A stretch of DNA of 64,000 nucleotides. Origin: Leptotrichia hofstadii (GTDB lineage Bacteria; Fusobacteriota; Fusobacteriia; Fusobacteriales; Leptotrichiaceae). Each line of letters begins with the position of its first letter. Position 1 is the stretch's first letter. The stretch lies in contig NZ_AP019823.1 in the NCBI RefSeq assembly GCF_007990525.1, positions 682,001 through 746,000 on the forward strand, read 5' to 3'. The notes under the pieces are model-generated. The model saw nothing but the letters and a program-made list of their open reading frames with translations, made no database searches and had not been told where the DNA came from. The position numbers and the translations under genes were made by a program. Positions 1 to 9,945 of the stretch are shown piece by piece.

Positions 1-607
1 TATTGGTTTCACAATAACGATTTTAACATCAGGAATTGGGATATTTTTTGGTTTGATTGCAGGATATTATGGAAAATGGGTGGATAATGTAATTATGAGA
101 GTTATCGATTTTATTACGATTTTGCCTACACTTATGATCATTATTGTGTTTGTTACTATTGTTCCAAAGTACACTATAGCAACTTTTGTGCTGATAATGA
201 GTGCATTTTACTGGGTTGGAGCAGCAAGGCTGATTAGAAGTAAGGCACTTGCTGAAAGTCAGAAAGATTATATTTTGGCTTCAAAGACTATGGGGACAAA
301 GGATTTTACGATAATTTTCAGGGAGATACTGCCTAACTTGAGTTCAATTATAATTGTGGAATTGACATTAGGATTTGCTGGAAATATTGGAATTGAAACA
401 GGGCTTAGTTTTCTTGGCTTTGGATTGCCGCTTTCTACTCCGAGCCTTGGGACTTTGGTTGGTTATGCAGCAGATCCGGAAGTATTGTCAACAAAATTAT
501 GGATTTGGCTTCCAGCATCAATATTGATTTTAATTATGATGCTTTGTATTAATTATGTTGGACAAGCTTTAAACAGGGCAGCTGACGCAAAACAGAGAAG
601 AGGATAA
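1..607 (+). CDS. Peptide/nickel ABC transporter permease (OppC/DppC family), 5' partial
   Basis: Inner-membrane permease subunit of a peptide-type ABC importer. The reading frame is open from base 2, so the gene begins before the window and about 200 C-terminal residues are seen. Several hydrophobic helices are present. The cytoplasmic EAA-loop region that docks the ATPase is recognisable around 'ALAESQKDYILASKTMG' and 'REILPNLSS', followed by the family-typical 'ETGLSFLGFGLP' stretch. The next gene, 19 bp downstream, encodes a matching substrate-binding lipoprotein, so this is the end of an opp/dpp-type operon. Substrate is not determinable from sequence; oligopeptides or dipeptides are most likely. 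Confidence 0.9.
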   Translation, partial: IGFTITILTSGIGIFFGLIAGYYGKWVDNVIMRVIDFITILPTLMIIIVFVTIVPKYTIATFVLIMSAFYWVGAARLIRSKALAESQKDYILASKTMGTKDFTIIFREILPNLSSIIIVELTLGFAGNIGIETGLSFLGFGLPLSTPSLGTLVGYAADPEVLSTKLWIWLPASILILIMMLCINYVGQALNRAADAKQRRG

Positions 608-626
608 AATAAAAAAGGAGAACAGT

Positions 627-2408
627 ATGAAAAAATGGAAATTATTAATCACGCTTCTTGTATTGATATTCGTAGTTTCGTGCAATCCTGGTAAAAAGAG
701 AAGTGAAATGCCAGGTGCAAAATTAAATTTATCACTATTTCCAGAAAAAACATCAAACAATGAGCCTGCAGTGCAAGGCGGAACTTTGCAAGTGGCGATA
801 GTAAAGGATGATCCATTGGTTGGAGTCTTTAATGAGACATTCTATTCAGATGGCTATGATGGCGATATTATCTCAATGTTTTTAAGCTCGGGTATATTTG
901 AAGTGGATGAAAATTTTGAAATAACAGACAAAGGGCCTGCCATTCTTACAGTTGATGCAAAAAATAAAAAAGCTACAATAAAAATAAAAGACGGCATAAA
1001 ATGGTCTGACGGACATCCTCTAACTGCTGATGACATTATTTTCCCCTATGAAATTGTAGGACATAAAGATTATACAGGGGTGCGGTATACTGAAGAAAGT
1101 CAAAAGATTGTTGGAATGAAGGAATATCACGATGGGAAAGCCCCAAATATTTCAGGTATAAAAAAAATAGATGATAAAACAGTGGAAATTTCATTTTTGC
1201 AGCTGGGACAAAGCATTTATACAGTTGCAAACGGACTGGTTGGAAATGCACTACCAAAACACTATTTGAAAGGAATTCCAATAAAAGAATTGATTTCATC
1301 GGATAAAATTAGAATGAAACCAGTAACATTGGGACCATATAATTTAACAAAAGTTTCACGTGGAGAAAGTTTAGAATTTACAGCCAATCCTTATTATTAC
1401 AAAGGAAAGCCGAAAATTGAAAAGGCAATAGTGCAAGTAGTAAATTCACAATCTATAGTGGCGGCATTAAAAGCTGGGAAATATGATTTTGTAATGAGCA
1501 TGCCTGATTCTCTTTACAATAATTATAAAGATTTTAAAAATATAGAAACATTAGGACAGCAGGATTTGTATTATTCGTATTTGGCCTTTAAATTGGGGCA
1601 TTATGACAAGGCTAAAGGTGAAAATGTGACAGATCCGAATGCCAAGATGTCGGATTTAAGATTACGTCAAGCTCTTGTGCATGCCATAAATGTTGAGGAA
1701 ATAGCACAGGCATTTTATTTTGGGTTAAGGCAGCAAGCAACTTCATCAATTCCTCCTGTTTTCAAGAAATATTTTCCAAAGGACCTGCAAGGTTATCCAT
1801 ACAATCCTGAAAAAGCAAAGCAATTACTGGATGAAGCAGGATACAAGGATGTAAATGGCGATGGAATCCGTGAAGATAAAAATGGAAAGCCTTTTGAAAT
1901 AAAGATGGCATTTATGGCAGGAGGCGATGTGGCAGAACCGCTTGCTCAAAACTACATTCAAAGCTGGAAAAAAATAGGGATAAAAGCAGTTCTTACATCA
2001 GGAAGATTGCTGGCTTTCCAGAATTTTTACGAAAAAGTGCAGGGAGATTCTAAAGACATAGATGTATTCTTTGGAGCTTGGGGAGTTGGAACAAGTCTAG
2101 ATCCAACTGGATCAGCAGGAAGAAAATCCCAGCTTAACTTTTCTCGTTTTGCATCAGAAGAAAATGACAGGCTGATAGGTGAAATATTAGGAGAAAAATC
2201 ATTAACAGTTCCAAATTATAAAGTGGAAGCCTACAAGAACTGGCAAAAATACTATATTGGACAAGCGGCAGAAGTTCCGTTAATGTACAGATATAAACTT
2301 TATCCAGTAAATAAAAGGCTAAAAAATGTTTACATTGGATATGATTCATCAAAAAAAGATGAAGGAATTCACAAATGGGAATTGACAGCAGTTGCTCCGA
2401 TGAGATAG
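627..2408 (+). CDS. Peptide ABC transporter substrate-binding lipoprotein (SBP family 5)
   Basis: Extracytoplasmic binding protein of the peptide importer, predicted to be lipid-anchored. The N-terminus is a lipoprotein signal peptide with lipobox VVSC at about residues 16-19. The body, about 593 residues, is the usual size for family 5 (OppA/DppA-like). The family hallmark 'YNPEKAKQLLDEAGY', followed by a DVNGDGI segment, lies around residues 390-410. A ribosome site (AAGGAG) precedes the ATG. It is co-transcribed with the upstream permease gene. No clear terminator follows; the next 140 bp hold the clpL promoter. Ligand unknown. Confidence 0.92.
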   Translation: MKKWKLLITLLVLIFVVSCNPGKKRSEMPGAKLNLSLFPEKTSNNEPAVQGGTLQVAIVKDDPLVGVFNETFYSDGYDGDIISMFLSSGIFEVDENFEITDKGPAILTVDAKNKKATIKIKDGIKWSDGHPLTADDIIFPYEIVGHKDYTGVRYTEESQKIVGMKEYHDGKAPNISGIKKIDDKTVEISFLQLGQSIYTVANGLVGNALPKHYLKGIPIKELISSDKIRMKPVTLGPYNLTKVSRGESLEFTANPYYYKGKPKIEKAIVQVVNSQSIVAALKAGKYDFVMSMPDSLYNNYKDFKNIETLGQQDLYYSYLAFKLGHYDKAKGENVTDPNAKMSDLRLRQALVHAINVEEIAQAFYFGLRQQATSSIPPVFKKYFPKDLQGYPYNPEKAKQLLDEAGYKDVNGDGIREDKNGKPFEIKMAFMAGGDVAEPLAQNYIQSWKKIGIKAVLTSGRLLAFQNFYEKVQGDSKDIDVFFGAWGVGTSLDPTGSAGRKSQLNFSRFASEENDRLIGEILGEKSLTVPNYKVEAYKNWQKYYIGQAAEVPLMYRYKLYPVNKRLKNVYIGYDSSKKDEGIHKWELTAVAPMR

Positions 2409-2463
2409 ATTTTTGAATTTTATAATAAAATTATTAGAAACCTCATAATTATGGTTTTAGTTC

Positions 2464-2492
2464 TTGACTTACATAATAATTAAGAGTAAACT
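2464..2492 (+). promoter_or_regulatory. Candidate sigma-70 promoter of clpL
   Basis: TTGACT, a 17-bp spacer, then TAAACT, followed about 55 bp later by the clpL start. I looked for a CIRCE inverted repeat and a tandem CtsR heptamer, the usual heat-shock operators of clp genes, and found neither. Confidence 0.5.
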
Positions 2493-2548
2493 TAAAGCAA
2501 CAAACAATAAAATTGTTTAAAATTTATAAAAAAGTGAGGTAGTAATTT

Positions 2549-4708
2549 ATGAGTAGAGATTTTAACAGTATGGATGATCTTTTTAATCAGTTAATGGGAG
2601 GAATGAGAGGTTTTAATTCTGAAAATCGCCGTTATCTGATAAACGGAAGAGAAGTTACACCTGAAGAATTTGCACAATATCGTGCAACGGGACAATTGCC
2701 AATAAATAATGAAATGCAGACTCAAGCATCTCAAGGGCAAAATGTTAAACAAGATGGAATTCTTGCAAAACTTGGACGTAATCTTACACAGGAAGCTCGT
2801 GATGGAAAACTAGATCCAGTTATAGGACGTAACAAGGAAATTCAGGAAACCTCGGAAATTCTTTCACGTCGTACAAAAAATAATCCAGTTCTTGTAGGTG
2901 ATGCAGGTGTTGGGAAAACAGCTGTTGTAGAAGGACTAGCTCAAGCCATTGTAAATGGGGATGTTCCTGCCGCTATTAAAAATAAGGAAATTATTTCAAT
3001 TGATATTTCGGGACTTGAAGCAGGTACACAGTATCGTGGAAGTTTTGAAGAAAATATTCAGAATCTTGTGAAGGAAGTAAAAGAACTTGGAAATGTTATA
3101 CTCTTCTTTGATGAAATTCATCAGATTTTAGGCGCAGGAAATACTGGAGATGGTGGTTCTAAAGGGCTTGCCGACATTTTAAAACCTGCTCTTTCACGTG
3201 GAGAACTGACAGTTATTGGAGCAACTACTCAAGATGAATATCGTAATACAATATTAAAAAATGCCGCACTTGCACGTCGTTTCAATGAAGTGAAAGTAAA
3301 TGCTCCATCAGCGGAAGATACTTATAAAATACTTCAAGGAATTCGTAATTTATATGAAAAACATCACAATGTAATTTTGCCTGATAATGTTTTAAAAGCA
3401 GCAGTTGATTTCTCAATACAATATATTCCACAACGTAGCTTGCCAGATAAAGCAATTGATTTAATTGATGTGACGGCAGCACATTTGGCTGCTCAACATC
3501 CTGTAACGGATGTTCATGCAGTAGAACATCAAATTGAAGAACAGAAAGTAAAACAAGCTGAGGCAGTAAAATCTGAAGATTATGAAGCTGCACTTAATGC
3601 AAAAAATCGTATTGAGGAATTAGAAAATAAAATAAAAAATCATACTGAAGATATGAAAGTTACAGCAACAATAAATGATGTGGCTGAATCTGTAGAAAGA
3701 ATGACAGGAATTCCCGTTTCTCAAATGGGAGCAAGTGATATTGAACGTCTAAAAGGAATGAACAAACGTCTAAAAGCAAAAGTTATCGGTCAGGATAAAG
3801 CAGTTGAAGCAGTTGCGCGTGCAATTCGTCGTAACCGTGCAGGATTTGACGAAGGTAACCGTCCAATTGGAAGTTTTCTTTTTGTAGGTCCTACAGGTGT
3901 CGGGAAAACTGAACTTGCAAAACAACTAGCACTTGATATGTTTGGAACTAAGGATGCTATTATTAGATTAGATATGTCAGAATATTCTGATAGAACTGCA
4001 GTTTCAAAACTTATTGGAACAACGGCTGGATATGTTGGATATGATGACAATAATAATACTTTGACTGAAAGAGTACGTCGTAATCCTTATTCAATTATTC
4101 TTTTGGATGAAATTGAAAAAGCTGATCCGCAAGTTATAACGCTTCTTTTACAAGTATTAGATGATGGACGTTTAACTGATGGACAGGGAAATACTGTAAA
4201 TTTTAAAAATACTGTAATTATAGCTACTTCAAATGCTGGATTTGGATATGAAAAAGGACTTGTTGAGAATGCAGACAAACAGGAAATTATAGAAAGATTG
4301 AAACCATACTTCCGTCCAGAATTTTTAAATCGGTTCAATGCTGTGATTGAATTTTCGCATCTTAATAAAAAAGACTTATCACAAATTGTTGATTTAATGC
4401 TTATTGAAGTAAATAAAACTCTTTCTAAAAAAGAAATTGATTTAGCTGTATCTGATGCAGCAAAAGAATTTTTGACAGAAGAAGGATATGATGAAGTTAT
4501 GGGAGTACGTCCGCTACGTCGTGTAATTGAACAGCAAATACGTGATAATGTGACTGATTTCCATCTTGAAAACCTTGATGCAAAACATCTTGTTGCTGAT
4601 TTGGAAGATGGTATTTTGGTTATTAAGGAAAAATCAGAAACAGATAAGAAAACTGAAGAAAAAAAAGTGTCTAAAAATAAAAAATCTTTAAAAAAAGATA
4701 CTGAATAG
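2549..4708 (+). CDS. clpL: ATP-dependent Clp chaperone ClpL
   Basis: Class I Hsp100/Clp AAA+ disaggregase of about 719 residues. It lacks the long N-domain of ClpA/ClpB and has the ClpL-type N-terminus with '[18 protein letters not shown]' at residues 27-45. The first nucleotide-binding domain has Walker A GDAGVGKT near residue 117, the second GPTGVGKT near residue 448. A short coiled middle region separates them, and a C-terminal sensor-2/D2-small domain ends in a Lys/Glu-rich tail. ClpL is known mainly from lactobacilli and streptococci, where it protects against heat and acid. Arginine codons here are mostly CGT, whereas flanking genes use mostly AGA. That fits horizontal origin, though high expression is an alternative. 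It is monocistronic, with its own promoter and terminator. Confidence 0.93.
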   Translation: MSRDFNSMDDLFNQLMGGMRGFNSENRRYLINGREVTPEEFAQYRATGQLPINNEMQTQASQGQNVKQDGILAKLGRNLTQEARDGKLDPVIGRNKEIQETSEILSRRTKNNPVLVGDAGVGKTAVVEGLAQAIVNGDVPAAIKNKEIISIDISGLEAGTQYRGSFEENIQNLVKEVKELGNVILFFDEIHQILGAGNTGDGGSKGLADILKPALSRGELTVIGATTQDEYRNTILKNAALARRFNEVKVNAPSAEDTYKILQGIRNLYEKHHNVILPDNVLKAAVDFSIQYIPQRSLPDKAIDLIDVTAAHLAAQHPVTDVHAVEHQIEEQKVKQAEAVKSEDYEAALNAKNRIEELENKIKNHTEDMKVTATINDVAESVERMTGIPVSQMGASDIERLKGMNKRLKAKVIGQDKAVEAVARAIRRNRAGFDEGNRPIGSFLFVGPTGVGKTELAKQLALDMFGTKDAIIRLDMSEYSDRTAVSKLIGTTAGYVGYDDNNNTLTERVRRNPYSIILLDEIEKADPQVITLLLQVLDDGRLTDGQGNTVNFKNTVIIATSNAGFGYEKGLVENADKQEIIERLKPYFRPEFLNRFNAVIEFSHLNKKDLSQIVDLMLIEVNKTLSKKEIDLAVSDAAKEFLTEEGYDEVMGVRPLRRVIEQQIRDNVTDFHLENLDAKHLVADLEDGILVIKEKSETDKKTEEKKVSKNKKSLKKDTE

Positions 4709-4741
4709 TTGATAATTTAAAGTTTAATACGTAAGAAATAA

Positions 4742-4777
4742 AGACTCTAACTAAAATTACTTGGTTAGAGTTTTTTT
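4742..4777 (+). terminator. Rho-independent terminator of clpL
   Basis: Inverted repeat ACTCTAAC / GTTAGAGT (4744-4751 and 4764-4771) directly followed by a run of seven T. Confidence 0.85.
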
Positions 4778-4798
4778 GTAACATAGATTGTATAATAT

Positions 4799-5844
4799 AT
4801 TGCGACAAACTGAAAAAATATAAAAACTCATGATAATTTCGTGTTAAAATGTTAGTAACGACAAAAACATTAACGAAAGGAAATATATCATGAGCCATAA
4901 ATATTTTACCATAAATGAAAGAAATAAACTAGAGGTCCTACTAAAAGAAAATTACAGAATTTCTAAAATTGCCAAAATCCTTAACAGGCACAGGGTTACC
5001 ATTTACCGTGAAATCAAAAGAATTGATGGCGAATACTCTTCTGAGAATGCTCAGGCAGATGCCAGTACAAAATCTGCTAATAAAGGAAGAAACTCAAAAA
5101 TTACTACTGAATTGAAAAATCTGATAGAGGACAGGCTCTGCAAAACCTGGTCGCCTGAACAAATTGCTGGCAGGGAACTAAAGGGGAGACTGTCATTTAA
5201 AACTATCTATAACTGGCTGTACAGTAATTTTCTGGATGTTTCCCTGAATGTCTTGAGAAGAAAAGGAAAGAAAGCGAAAACTAAGGAGACGAGAGGAAAA
5301 TTCAATATTGGGAAGTCAATTGGCGACAGACCGGAAGAAGTCAGGAAAAAAGAAGTTTTTGGGCATTGGGAGCTGGACTCGGTAGTTTCAGCAAGAGGAG
5401 AAAGCAAAGCCTGCTTTGCGACATTTGTGGAATTGAAGACACGGTTTTATGTGGCAATAAAGATGAAAGATAGAAGTAAAAGTTCAATGCTGGAAGCAAT
5501 AAGACGGCTGACAGCCGGTATTCCAGAAGGAGCATTCAAGACTTTCACATCAGACAGGGGGAAGGAATTTTCATGCTGGGAAGAAGTGGAGAAGATGGGA
5601 ATAGATTTCTATTTTGCAGATCCTTACTGCTCATGGCAGAGAGGCTGCAATGAAAACAGCAACGGCCTTCTAAGAGAATTTTACCCAAAGAAGACCGACA
5701 TATCAAAAATAGACACAGAAGACTTGATAAGAACCTTAATGCTGATAAACTCAAGACCAAGAAAATGTTTAAACTATGCAACGCCATTTGAAAAATTTTT
5801 ACACGAAATTAGTTTTTAAAAAAAATTTGGTAAAATGTCGCAAT
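4799..5844 (+). mobile_element. IS30-family insertion sequence
   Basis: The transposase gene is flanked by short inverted ends: ATTGCGACA at 4799-4807 and TGTCGCAAT at 5836-5844. That gives an element of about 1,046 bp, normal for IS30. Beyond the first nine bases the ends match only loosely, and I could not fix a target duplication, so the outer limits may be off by a few bases. The element sits between the clpL terminator and glgP and interrupts no visible gene. Confidence 0.75.
4890..5819 (+). CDS. IS30-family transposase
   Basis: A complete 309-residue DDE transposase. The N-terminal helix-turn-helix ('YRISKIAKILNRHRVTIYRE') is followed by the IS30 catalytic core: first Asp in HWELDSV near residue 163, second Asp in TSDRGKEF near residue 220, and Glu in GCNENSNGLLREFYPK near residue 255. 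The C-terminus keeps the RPRKCLNYATPFEKF block typical of the family. The frame has no stops or shifts, so the element may still be active. The start ATG is preceded by GAAAGGAAA. Confidence 0.95.
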   Translation: MSHKYFTINERNKLEVLLKENYRISKIAKILNRHRVTIYREIKRIDGEYSSENAQADASTKSANKGRNSKITTELKNLIEDRLCKTWSPEQIAGRELKGRLSFKTIYNWLYSNFLDVSLNVLRRKGKKAKTKETRGKFNIGKSIGDRPEEVRKKEVFGHWELDSVVSARGESKACFATFVELKTRFYVAIKMKDRSKSSMLEAIRRLTAGIPEGAFKTFTSDRGKEFSCWEEVEKMGIDFYFADPYCSWQRGCNENSNGLLREFYPKKTDISKIDTEDLIRTLMLINSRPRKCLNYATPFEKFLHEISF

Positions 5845-6039
5845 TAATATTGCAATTTATGGTAAGGAAAGCAAATTTATCTTTTTTTACTTAACGTATT
5901 GTTTATATAAGAAAGTTTTATTTTATAAGAGTAAGTCAAAAAAGGCGATTTAACTGAATAATATTAAGAATAAAGTTTAGAATATTCATTATACAAAATT
6001 AAGATAATGGATAAATGATATTAATTTTAACAAAAAGTA

Positions 6040-6068
6040 TTGAAATAATGCTAAAAAAGTGGTAAAGT
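6040..6068 (+). promoter_or_regulatory. Weak candidate promoter of glgP
   Basis: TTGAAA, 17-bp spacer, TAAAGT, about 30 bp before the glgP ATG. The -10 is poor. It lies outside the IS30 element, so the insertion should not have separated glgP from it. The remaining bases between 5845 and 6040 show nothing else. Confidence 0.3.
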
Positions 6069-6098
6069 GAAGTGGAAATAAAATATTTAGGAGGAAAT

Positions 6099-8564
6099 AT
6101 GAAAATTGACAAAGCTGAATTAAAGGACAATATTCTTAGGGAACTGAGAAGGCAATATGGGAAAACTCTTGAAGAAGCTCATGAATTTGAGTTATATAAT
6201 GCGATTTCAAAAGTAGCTTTGGACTACGCAATGGAAAAATGGTACAATACTAAAAAAACTTATGCTAAGAAACAGGTAAAACAAACGTACTATTTTTCAG
6301 CAGAATTCCTAATGGGAAGATTTTTGGGGAATAATCTGATTAATTTGCAAATTAATGACGTTATAAAAGAAACATTGAATGAATTAGGCGTAGATATTAA
6401 CAAAATTGAAGACCGTGAGATGGATGCAGGACTTGGAAATGGAGGGCTTGGAAGACTTGCTGCATGTTTTCTAGATTCGCTTGCAACATTGGCATTACCA
6501 GGACATGGATATGGACTTAGATACAAATACGGAATGTTTGAGCAAAAAATCGAAAATGGGTTCCAAATGGAATATCCAGATGACTGGACAAAATATGGGG
6601 ATCCTTGGTCAATCAAAAGAATGGACAGAGTATTTGAAGTAAAATTTGGCGGGCAAATTGAGGTTCATCGTGATGAATTTGGGAAAGAATACTTTAAACG
6701 TGTAAATACGGAAACAGTTCATGCTGTACCTTATGATGTGCCAGTTATCGGTTATGGAAACGATACTGTAAATACGTTGAGATTGTGGGAAGCAAGATCT
6801 CCTGAAGGATTTGACTTAAAATTATTCAATGATCAGACTTATTTACAAGCTTCTGCAAAAGCAGTTCAAGCTGAAGATATTTCAAGAGTACTGTATCCAA
6901 ATGATACTGAAAAAGATGGAAAACAATTAAGATTAAAACAGCAGTTCTTCTTTACATCGGCTTCATTGCAAGATATTATCAGAAGATATAAATCTGTATT
7001 TGGAAACGATTTTTCTAAATTTGCAGACAAAGTTGCAATTCAGTTAAATGACACTCACCCAGTAGTTGCAATTCCTGAATTGATGAGAATTTTTCTGGAT
7101 AAGGAAAAATTAGGATGGGATGAAGCTTGGAATATTTGTAAAAATGTATTTGCTTACACAAACCATACAATCTTGTCAGAAGCATTGGAAAAATGGGATA
7201 TTTCACTATTCCAGCCATTACTTCCAAGAATTTATCAAATTATCGAAGAAATCAATAGAAGATTTGTCGCAGAATTACAGCAAAAATATCCAGGAGATTG
7301 GGAAAGAATCAACAAAATGTCAATCATTGGAAATGGACAAGTTAGAATGGCATGGCTTGCAATCGTAGGATCGCACAAAGTAAACGGAGTTGCGGCACTG
7401 CATACAGAAATTCTTAAAAACAGTGAATTAAAAGAATGGAATGAATTATATCCTGAAAAATTCCTAAATAAAACAAATGGAATTACTCAAAGAAGATGGC
7501 TATTAAAAGCAAATCCTGAATTAGCAGCGTTAATTACTGAGTTAATTGGAGACAAGTGGGTTACAGACTTATATGAACTTAAAAAATTGGAGCAATACTT
7601 AGATGATGACAACATATTAAATAGAGTTTCTGAAATCAAATTGCATAATAAGGAAAGATTGGCTAAATATATAAAAGATACTACAGGAATCGAAGTAAAT
7701 CCTCATTCTATCTTTGATATTCAAGTTAAGAGACTGCACGAGTATAAAAGACAGCTATTAAATGTACTTCATATTATGGACCTGTACAACAGATTAAAAG
7801 AAAATCCGTATTTGGATGTTGAGCCAAGAACATTTATCTTTGGAGCAAAATCAGCTGCTGGATACAGACGTGCAAAAGGAATTATCAAATTAATCAATGC
7901 CGTTGCAGAAAAAGTAAATAACGACAGCGACATTAACGGAAAAATCAAAGTTGTATTCCTTGAAAACTACAGAGTTTCACTTGCAGAAAAAATATTTCCA
8001 TCAGCAGATGTATCAGAACAAATATCTACAGCAAGTAAGGAAGCTTCTGGAACTGGTAATATGAAATTTATGCTAAACGGTGCATTAACTCTTGGAACAA
8101 TGGATGGAGCAAATGTGGAAATCGTTGAAGAAGTTGGACTTGACAATGCCTTTATCTTTGGACTTTCTGCACAGGAAGTTGAAAATTATCAAGCACATGG
8201 AGGGTATAATCCATTTGACGAATATAACAGCGTAGAAGGACTTAAAAAAGTTGTGGATCAGTTAGGTGACGGAACTTATGACGATAATCATACAGGAATC
8301 TTCAGAGAACTACAAAATTCATTATTATACGGAGTAGATGGTTCTCGTCCGGATGTATATTTCCTATTAAAAGATTTCGCATCGTATAGAGAAGCTCAAG
8401 ATAGGCTTCAAAATGCCTTCAAAGATAAAAGAGAATGGACTAGAAAAGCTCTTAAAAATATTGCAAATGCAGGTAAATTCAGTTCAGACAGAACAATTGC
8501 CGAATATGCAAAAGAAATTTGGAACATTGAGCCAGTTGAAGTTCAAGATTATATAGAAGATTAA
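6099..8564 (+). CDS. glgP: Glycogen/starch (alpha-glucan) phosphorylase
   Basis: Cytoplasmic GT35 enzyme that phosphorolyses alpha-1,4-glucan ends to glucose-1-phosphate with pyridoxal phosphate. I start it at the ATG at 6099 because AGGAGG lies 5 bases upstream; an upstream in-frame GTG (6072) has no ribosome site. The resulting 821 residues match the family length. Hallmarks are 'DAGLGNGGLGRLAACFLDSLA' in the N-terminal half, the 'NDTHP' segment, and the PLP-site block 'EASGTGNMKFMLNGA' with the lysine near residue 655. No other glycogen gene is next to it, so it stands alone here, between an IS30 element and its own terminator. Confidence 0.96.
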   Translation: MKIDKAELKDNILRELRRQYGKTLEEAHEFELYNAISKVALDYAMEKWYNTKKTYAKKQVKQTYYFSAEFLMGRFLGNNLINLQINDVIKETLNELGVDINKIEDREMDAGLGNGGLGRLAACFLDSLATLALPGHGYGLRYKYGMFEQKIENGFQMEYPDDWTKYGDPWSIKRMDRVFEVKFGGQIEVHRDEFGKEYFKRVNTETVHAVPYDVPVIGYGNDTVNTLRLWEARSPEGFDLKLFNDQTYLQASAKAVQAEDISRVLYPNDTEKDGKQLRLKQQFFFTSASLQDIIRRYKSVFGNDFSKFADKVAIQLNDTHPVVAIPELMRIFLDKEKLGWDEAWNICKNVFAYTNHTILSEALEKWDISLFQPLLPRIYQIIEEINRRFVAELQQKYPGDWERINKMSIIGNGQVRMAWLAIVGSHKVNGVAALHTEILKNSELKEWNELYPEKFLNKTNGITQRRWLLKANPELAALITELIGDKWVTDLYELKKLEQYLDDDNILNRVSEIKLHNKERLAKYIKDTTGIEVNPHSIFDIQVKRLHEYKRQLLNVLHIMDLYNRLKENPYLDVEPRTFIFGAKSAAGYRRAKGIIKLINAVAEKVNNDSDINGKIKVVFLENYRVSLAEKIFPSADVSEQISTASKEASGTGNMKFMLNGALTLGTMDGANVEIVEEVGLDNAFIFGLSAQEVENYQAHGGYNPFDEYNSVEGLKKVVDQLGDGTYDDNHTGIFRELQNSLLYGVDGSRPDVYFLLKDFASYREAQDRLQNAFKDKREWTRKALKNIANAGKFSSDRTIAEYAKEIWNIEPVEVQDYIED

Positions 8565-8650
8565 TTTTCTTATGTAAAAAACAGCTCTAAAATTACCAAT
8601 ACTGAAGTAAAGTTAATTCTGAAAAAATTTAGACAGGCTGGAAAATAAGG

Positions 8651-8677
8651 ACTGCTTCATTATGAAGCAGTTTTTTT
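8651..8677 (+). terminator. Rho-independent terminator downstream of glgP
   Basis: ACTGCTTCAT / TATGAAGCAGT forms a nearly loop-less perfect stem followed by seven T. Confidence 0.9.
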
Positions 8678-9007
8678 AGTTATATTCTGTTAACCTGTTC
8701 GATAATTATATAATACTAAATCCCATTTCAAAAATAGAAAAAACTATTATTAATCATAATACTTATAAATAAAATTATAAAAGTCTTTAAGACGGATACT
8801 TAATGATTAAATTTAATTAAAAGAATATTTTAACAGCCACATAGATTATATAATAGTATAATCTTCTAAAAAAGACTCTAATTCCATGGATTTTCTGATT
8901 TCTGTTACTTGAATGGGAAATAGTATTATTTATGCTGAACTGATAAAAGTGGGTAATACTAGAATATAGACTTAATAGTTATAATTTTTTAATGACTTTG
9001 TTATAGT
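8678..9007. other. Non-coding spacer
   Basis: AT-rich spacer between the glgP terminator and the nitroreductase promoter. I see no open frame with a ribosome site, no repeat and no RNA structure in it. Confidence 0.5.
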
Positions 9008-9036
9008 TTGACAATACAAATATAATGTGATAACAT
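9008..9036 (+). promoter_or_regulatory. Sigma-70 promoter of the nitroreductase gene
   Basis: Perfect TTGACA, 17-bp spacer, TAACAT, about 36 bp before the start codon. Confidence 0.65.
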
Positions 9037-9072
9037 TAATTAAATAAACTAAAAAAAAGGGAAGTGATTTGA

Positions 9073-9831
9073 ATGAATGAATTGATAAAACAATTGCAAA
9101 ATAGACGTTCTGTAAGGGAATTTACAGGAGAAAAGATAAAAGAAGAAGATTTGAAGACAATACTTGCAACAGCTCAAAGAGCTGCGAATTCAGTTAATGG
9201 ACAGCAAACTTCATTGATTGTTGTAAGAGATAAGGAAAAATTGGCAAAAATTGCAGAACTTTGTGGAGGACAGAAGCATATTGCACAGGCTGACGCTTTT
9301 GTATTTGTATTGGTTGATTTTCATCGTGGAGTTTATGCATCAAATTCTCTTGGCAAGAGAAATATCGCTCCAAAATCTGCGGATGGAATTCTAGTTGGTG
9401 CAGTAGATGCGGGAATTGTTGTAAATGCCTTGCAGACGGCAGCTCTTGCTCTTGGATATGGAAGTACTGTGATTGGTGCAATTAGAAAAGAAACAAAAGA
9501 ATTTATAAAAATGCTTGGATTACCAGAATATGTATTCCCAATAGTAGGAAGCACACTTGGAGTGCCTGTGGAAAGAAAATTAACTAGAGTAAAACCAAGA
9601 GTTCCATTAGATACATTTGTGTTTGAAGACACCTATGATGCGAAAAAAGTGGAGGAAGGAGTGGAATTTCACGAAAAAGACACAGTGGCTTGGCGTGAAG
9701 AAAATGGAACACCACAATTACCTTCGTACAAGGAAATGATTGTAAGAATATATGAAAATTTCTATAACACATCAAAACAGGACTTGGAAGGTCAAGGATT
9801 TAAATTTGCTGATGAATTGGACGAGAAATAA
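9073..9831 (+). CDS. Nitroreductase family NAD(P)H-dependent flavin oxidoreductase
   Basis: A 252-residue FMN enzyme of the NfsA/FRP-like branch. The N-terminal 'RRSVREFTGEKI' and 'AQRAANSVNGQQ' segments are the FMN-phosphate and dimer-interface signatures. 'GALAL'-type glycine-rich helices follow, with 'LGLPEYVFPIVGSTLGVP' near residues 155-175. The extended, charged C-terminal tail of about 60 residues is what separates NfsA-like from shorter NfsB-like enzymes. Likely reduces quinones, flavins or nitroaromatics in the cytoplasm. Single gene with its own promoter; the physiological substrate is not evident. Confidence 0.88.
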   Translation: MNELIKQLQNRRSVREFTGEKIKEEDLKTILATAQRAANSVNGQQTSLIVVRDKEKLAKIAELCGGQKHIAQADAFVFVLVDFHRGVYASNSLGKRNIAPKSADGILVGAVDAGIVVNALQTAALALGYGSTVIGAIRKETKEFIKMLGLPEYVFPIVGSTLGVPVERKLTRVKPRVPLDTFVFEDTYDAKKVEEGVEFHEKDTVAWREENGTPQLPSYKEMIVRIYENFYNTSKQDLEGQGFKFADELDEK

Positions 9832-9945
9832 TTAAGAAAATATTTTTTTTAATTAAATGAAAAATAGGAGAAATTATAAATTTATTTAATTTTTATCATT
9901 TAATCTGGTTTAGTTTTAAAAGTAAAGTGGGAAAGAGAAAAGATT

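Noticed and set aside
2432-2460. AAACC...GGTTT as a terminator after the peptide-binding lipoprotein gene
   Set aside because: Only five outer pairs form, the interior mismatches and no T run follows.
2409-2548. CIRCE or CtsR operator upstream of clpL
   Set aside because: Neither the 9-N9-9 inverted repeat nor tandem GGTCAAA-type heptamers are present.
7120-7368. 82-codon same-strand frame inside glgP
   Set aside because: It overlaps the catalytic region of a conserved enzyme, matches no family and lacks a ribosome site, unlike the tnpV case.
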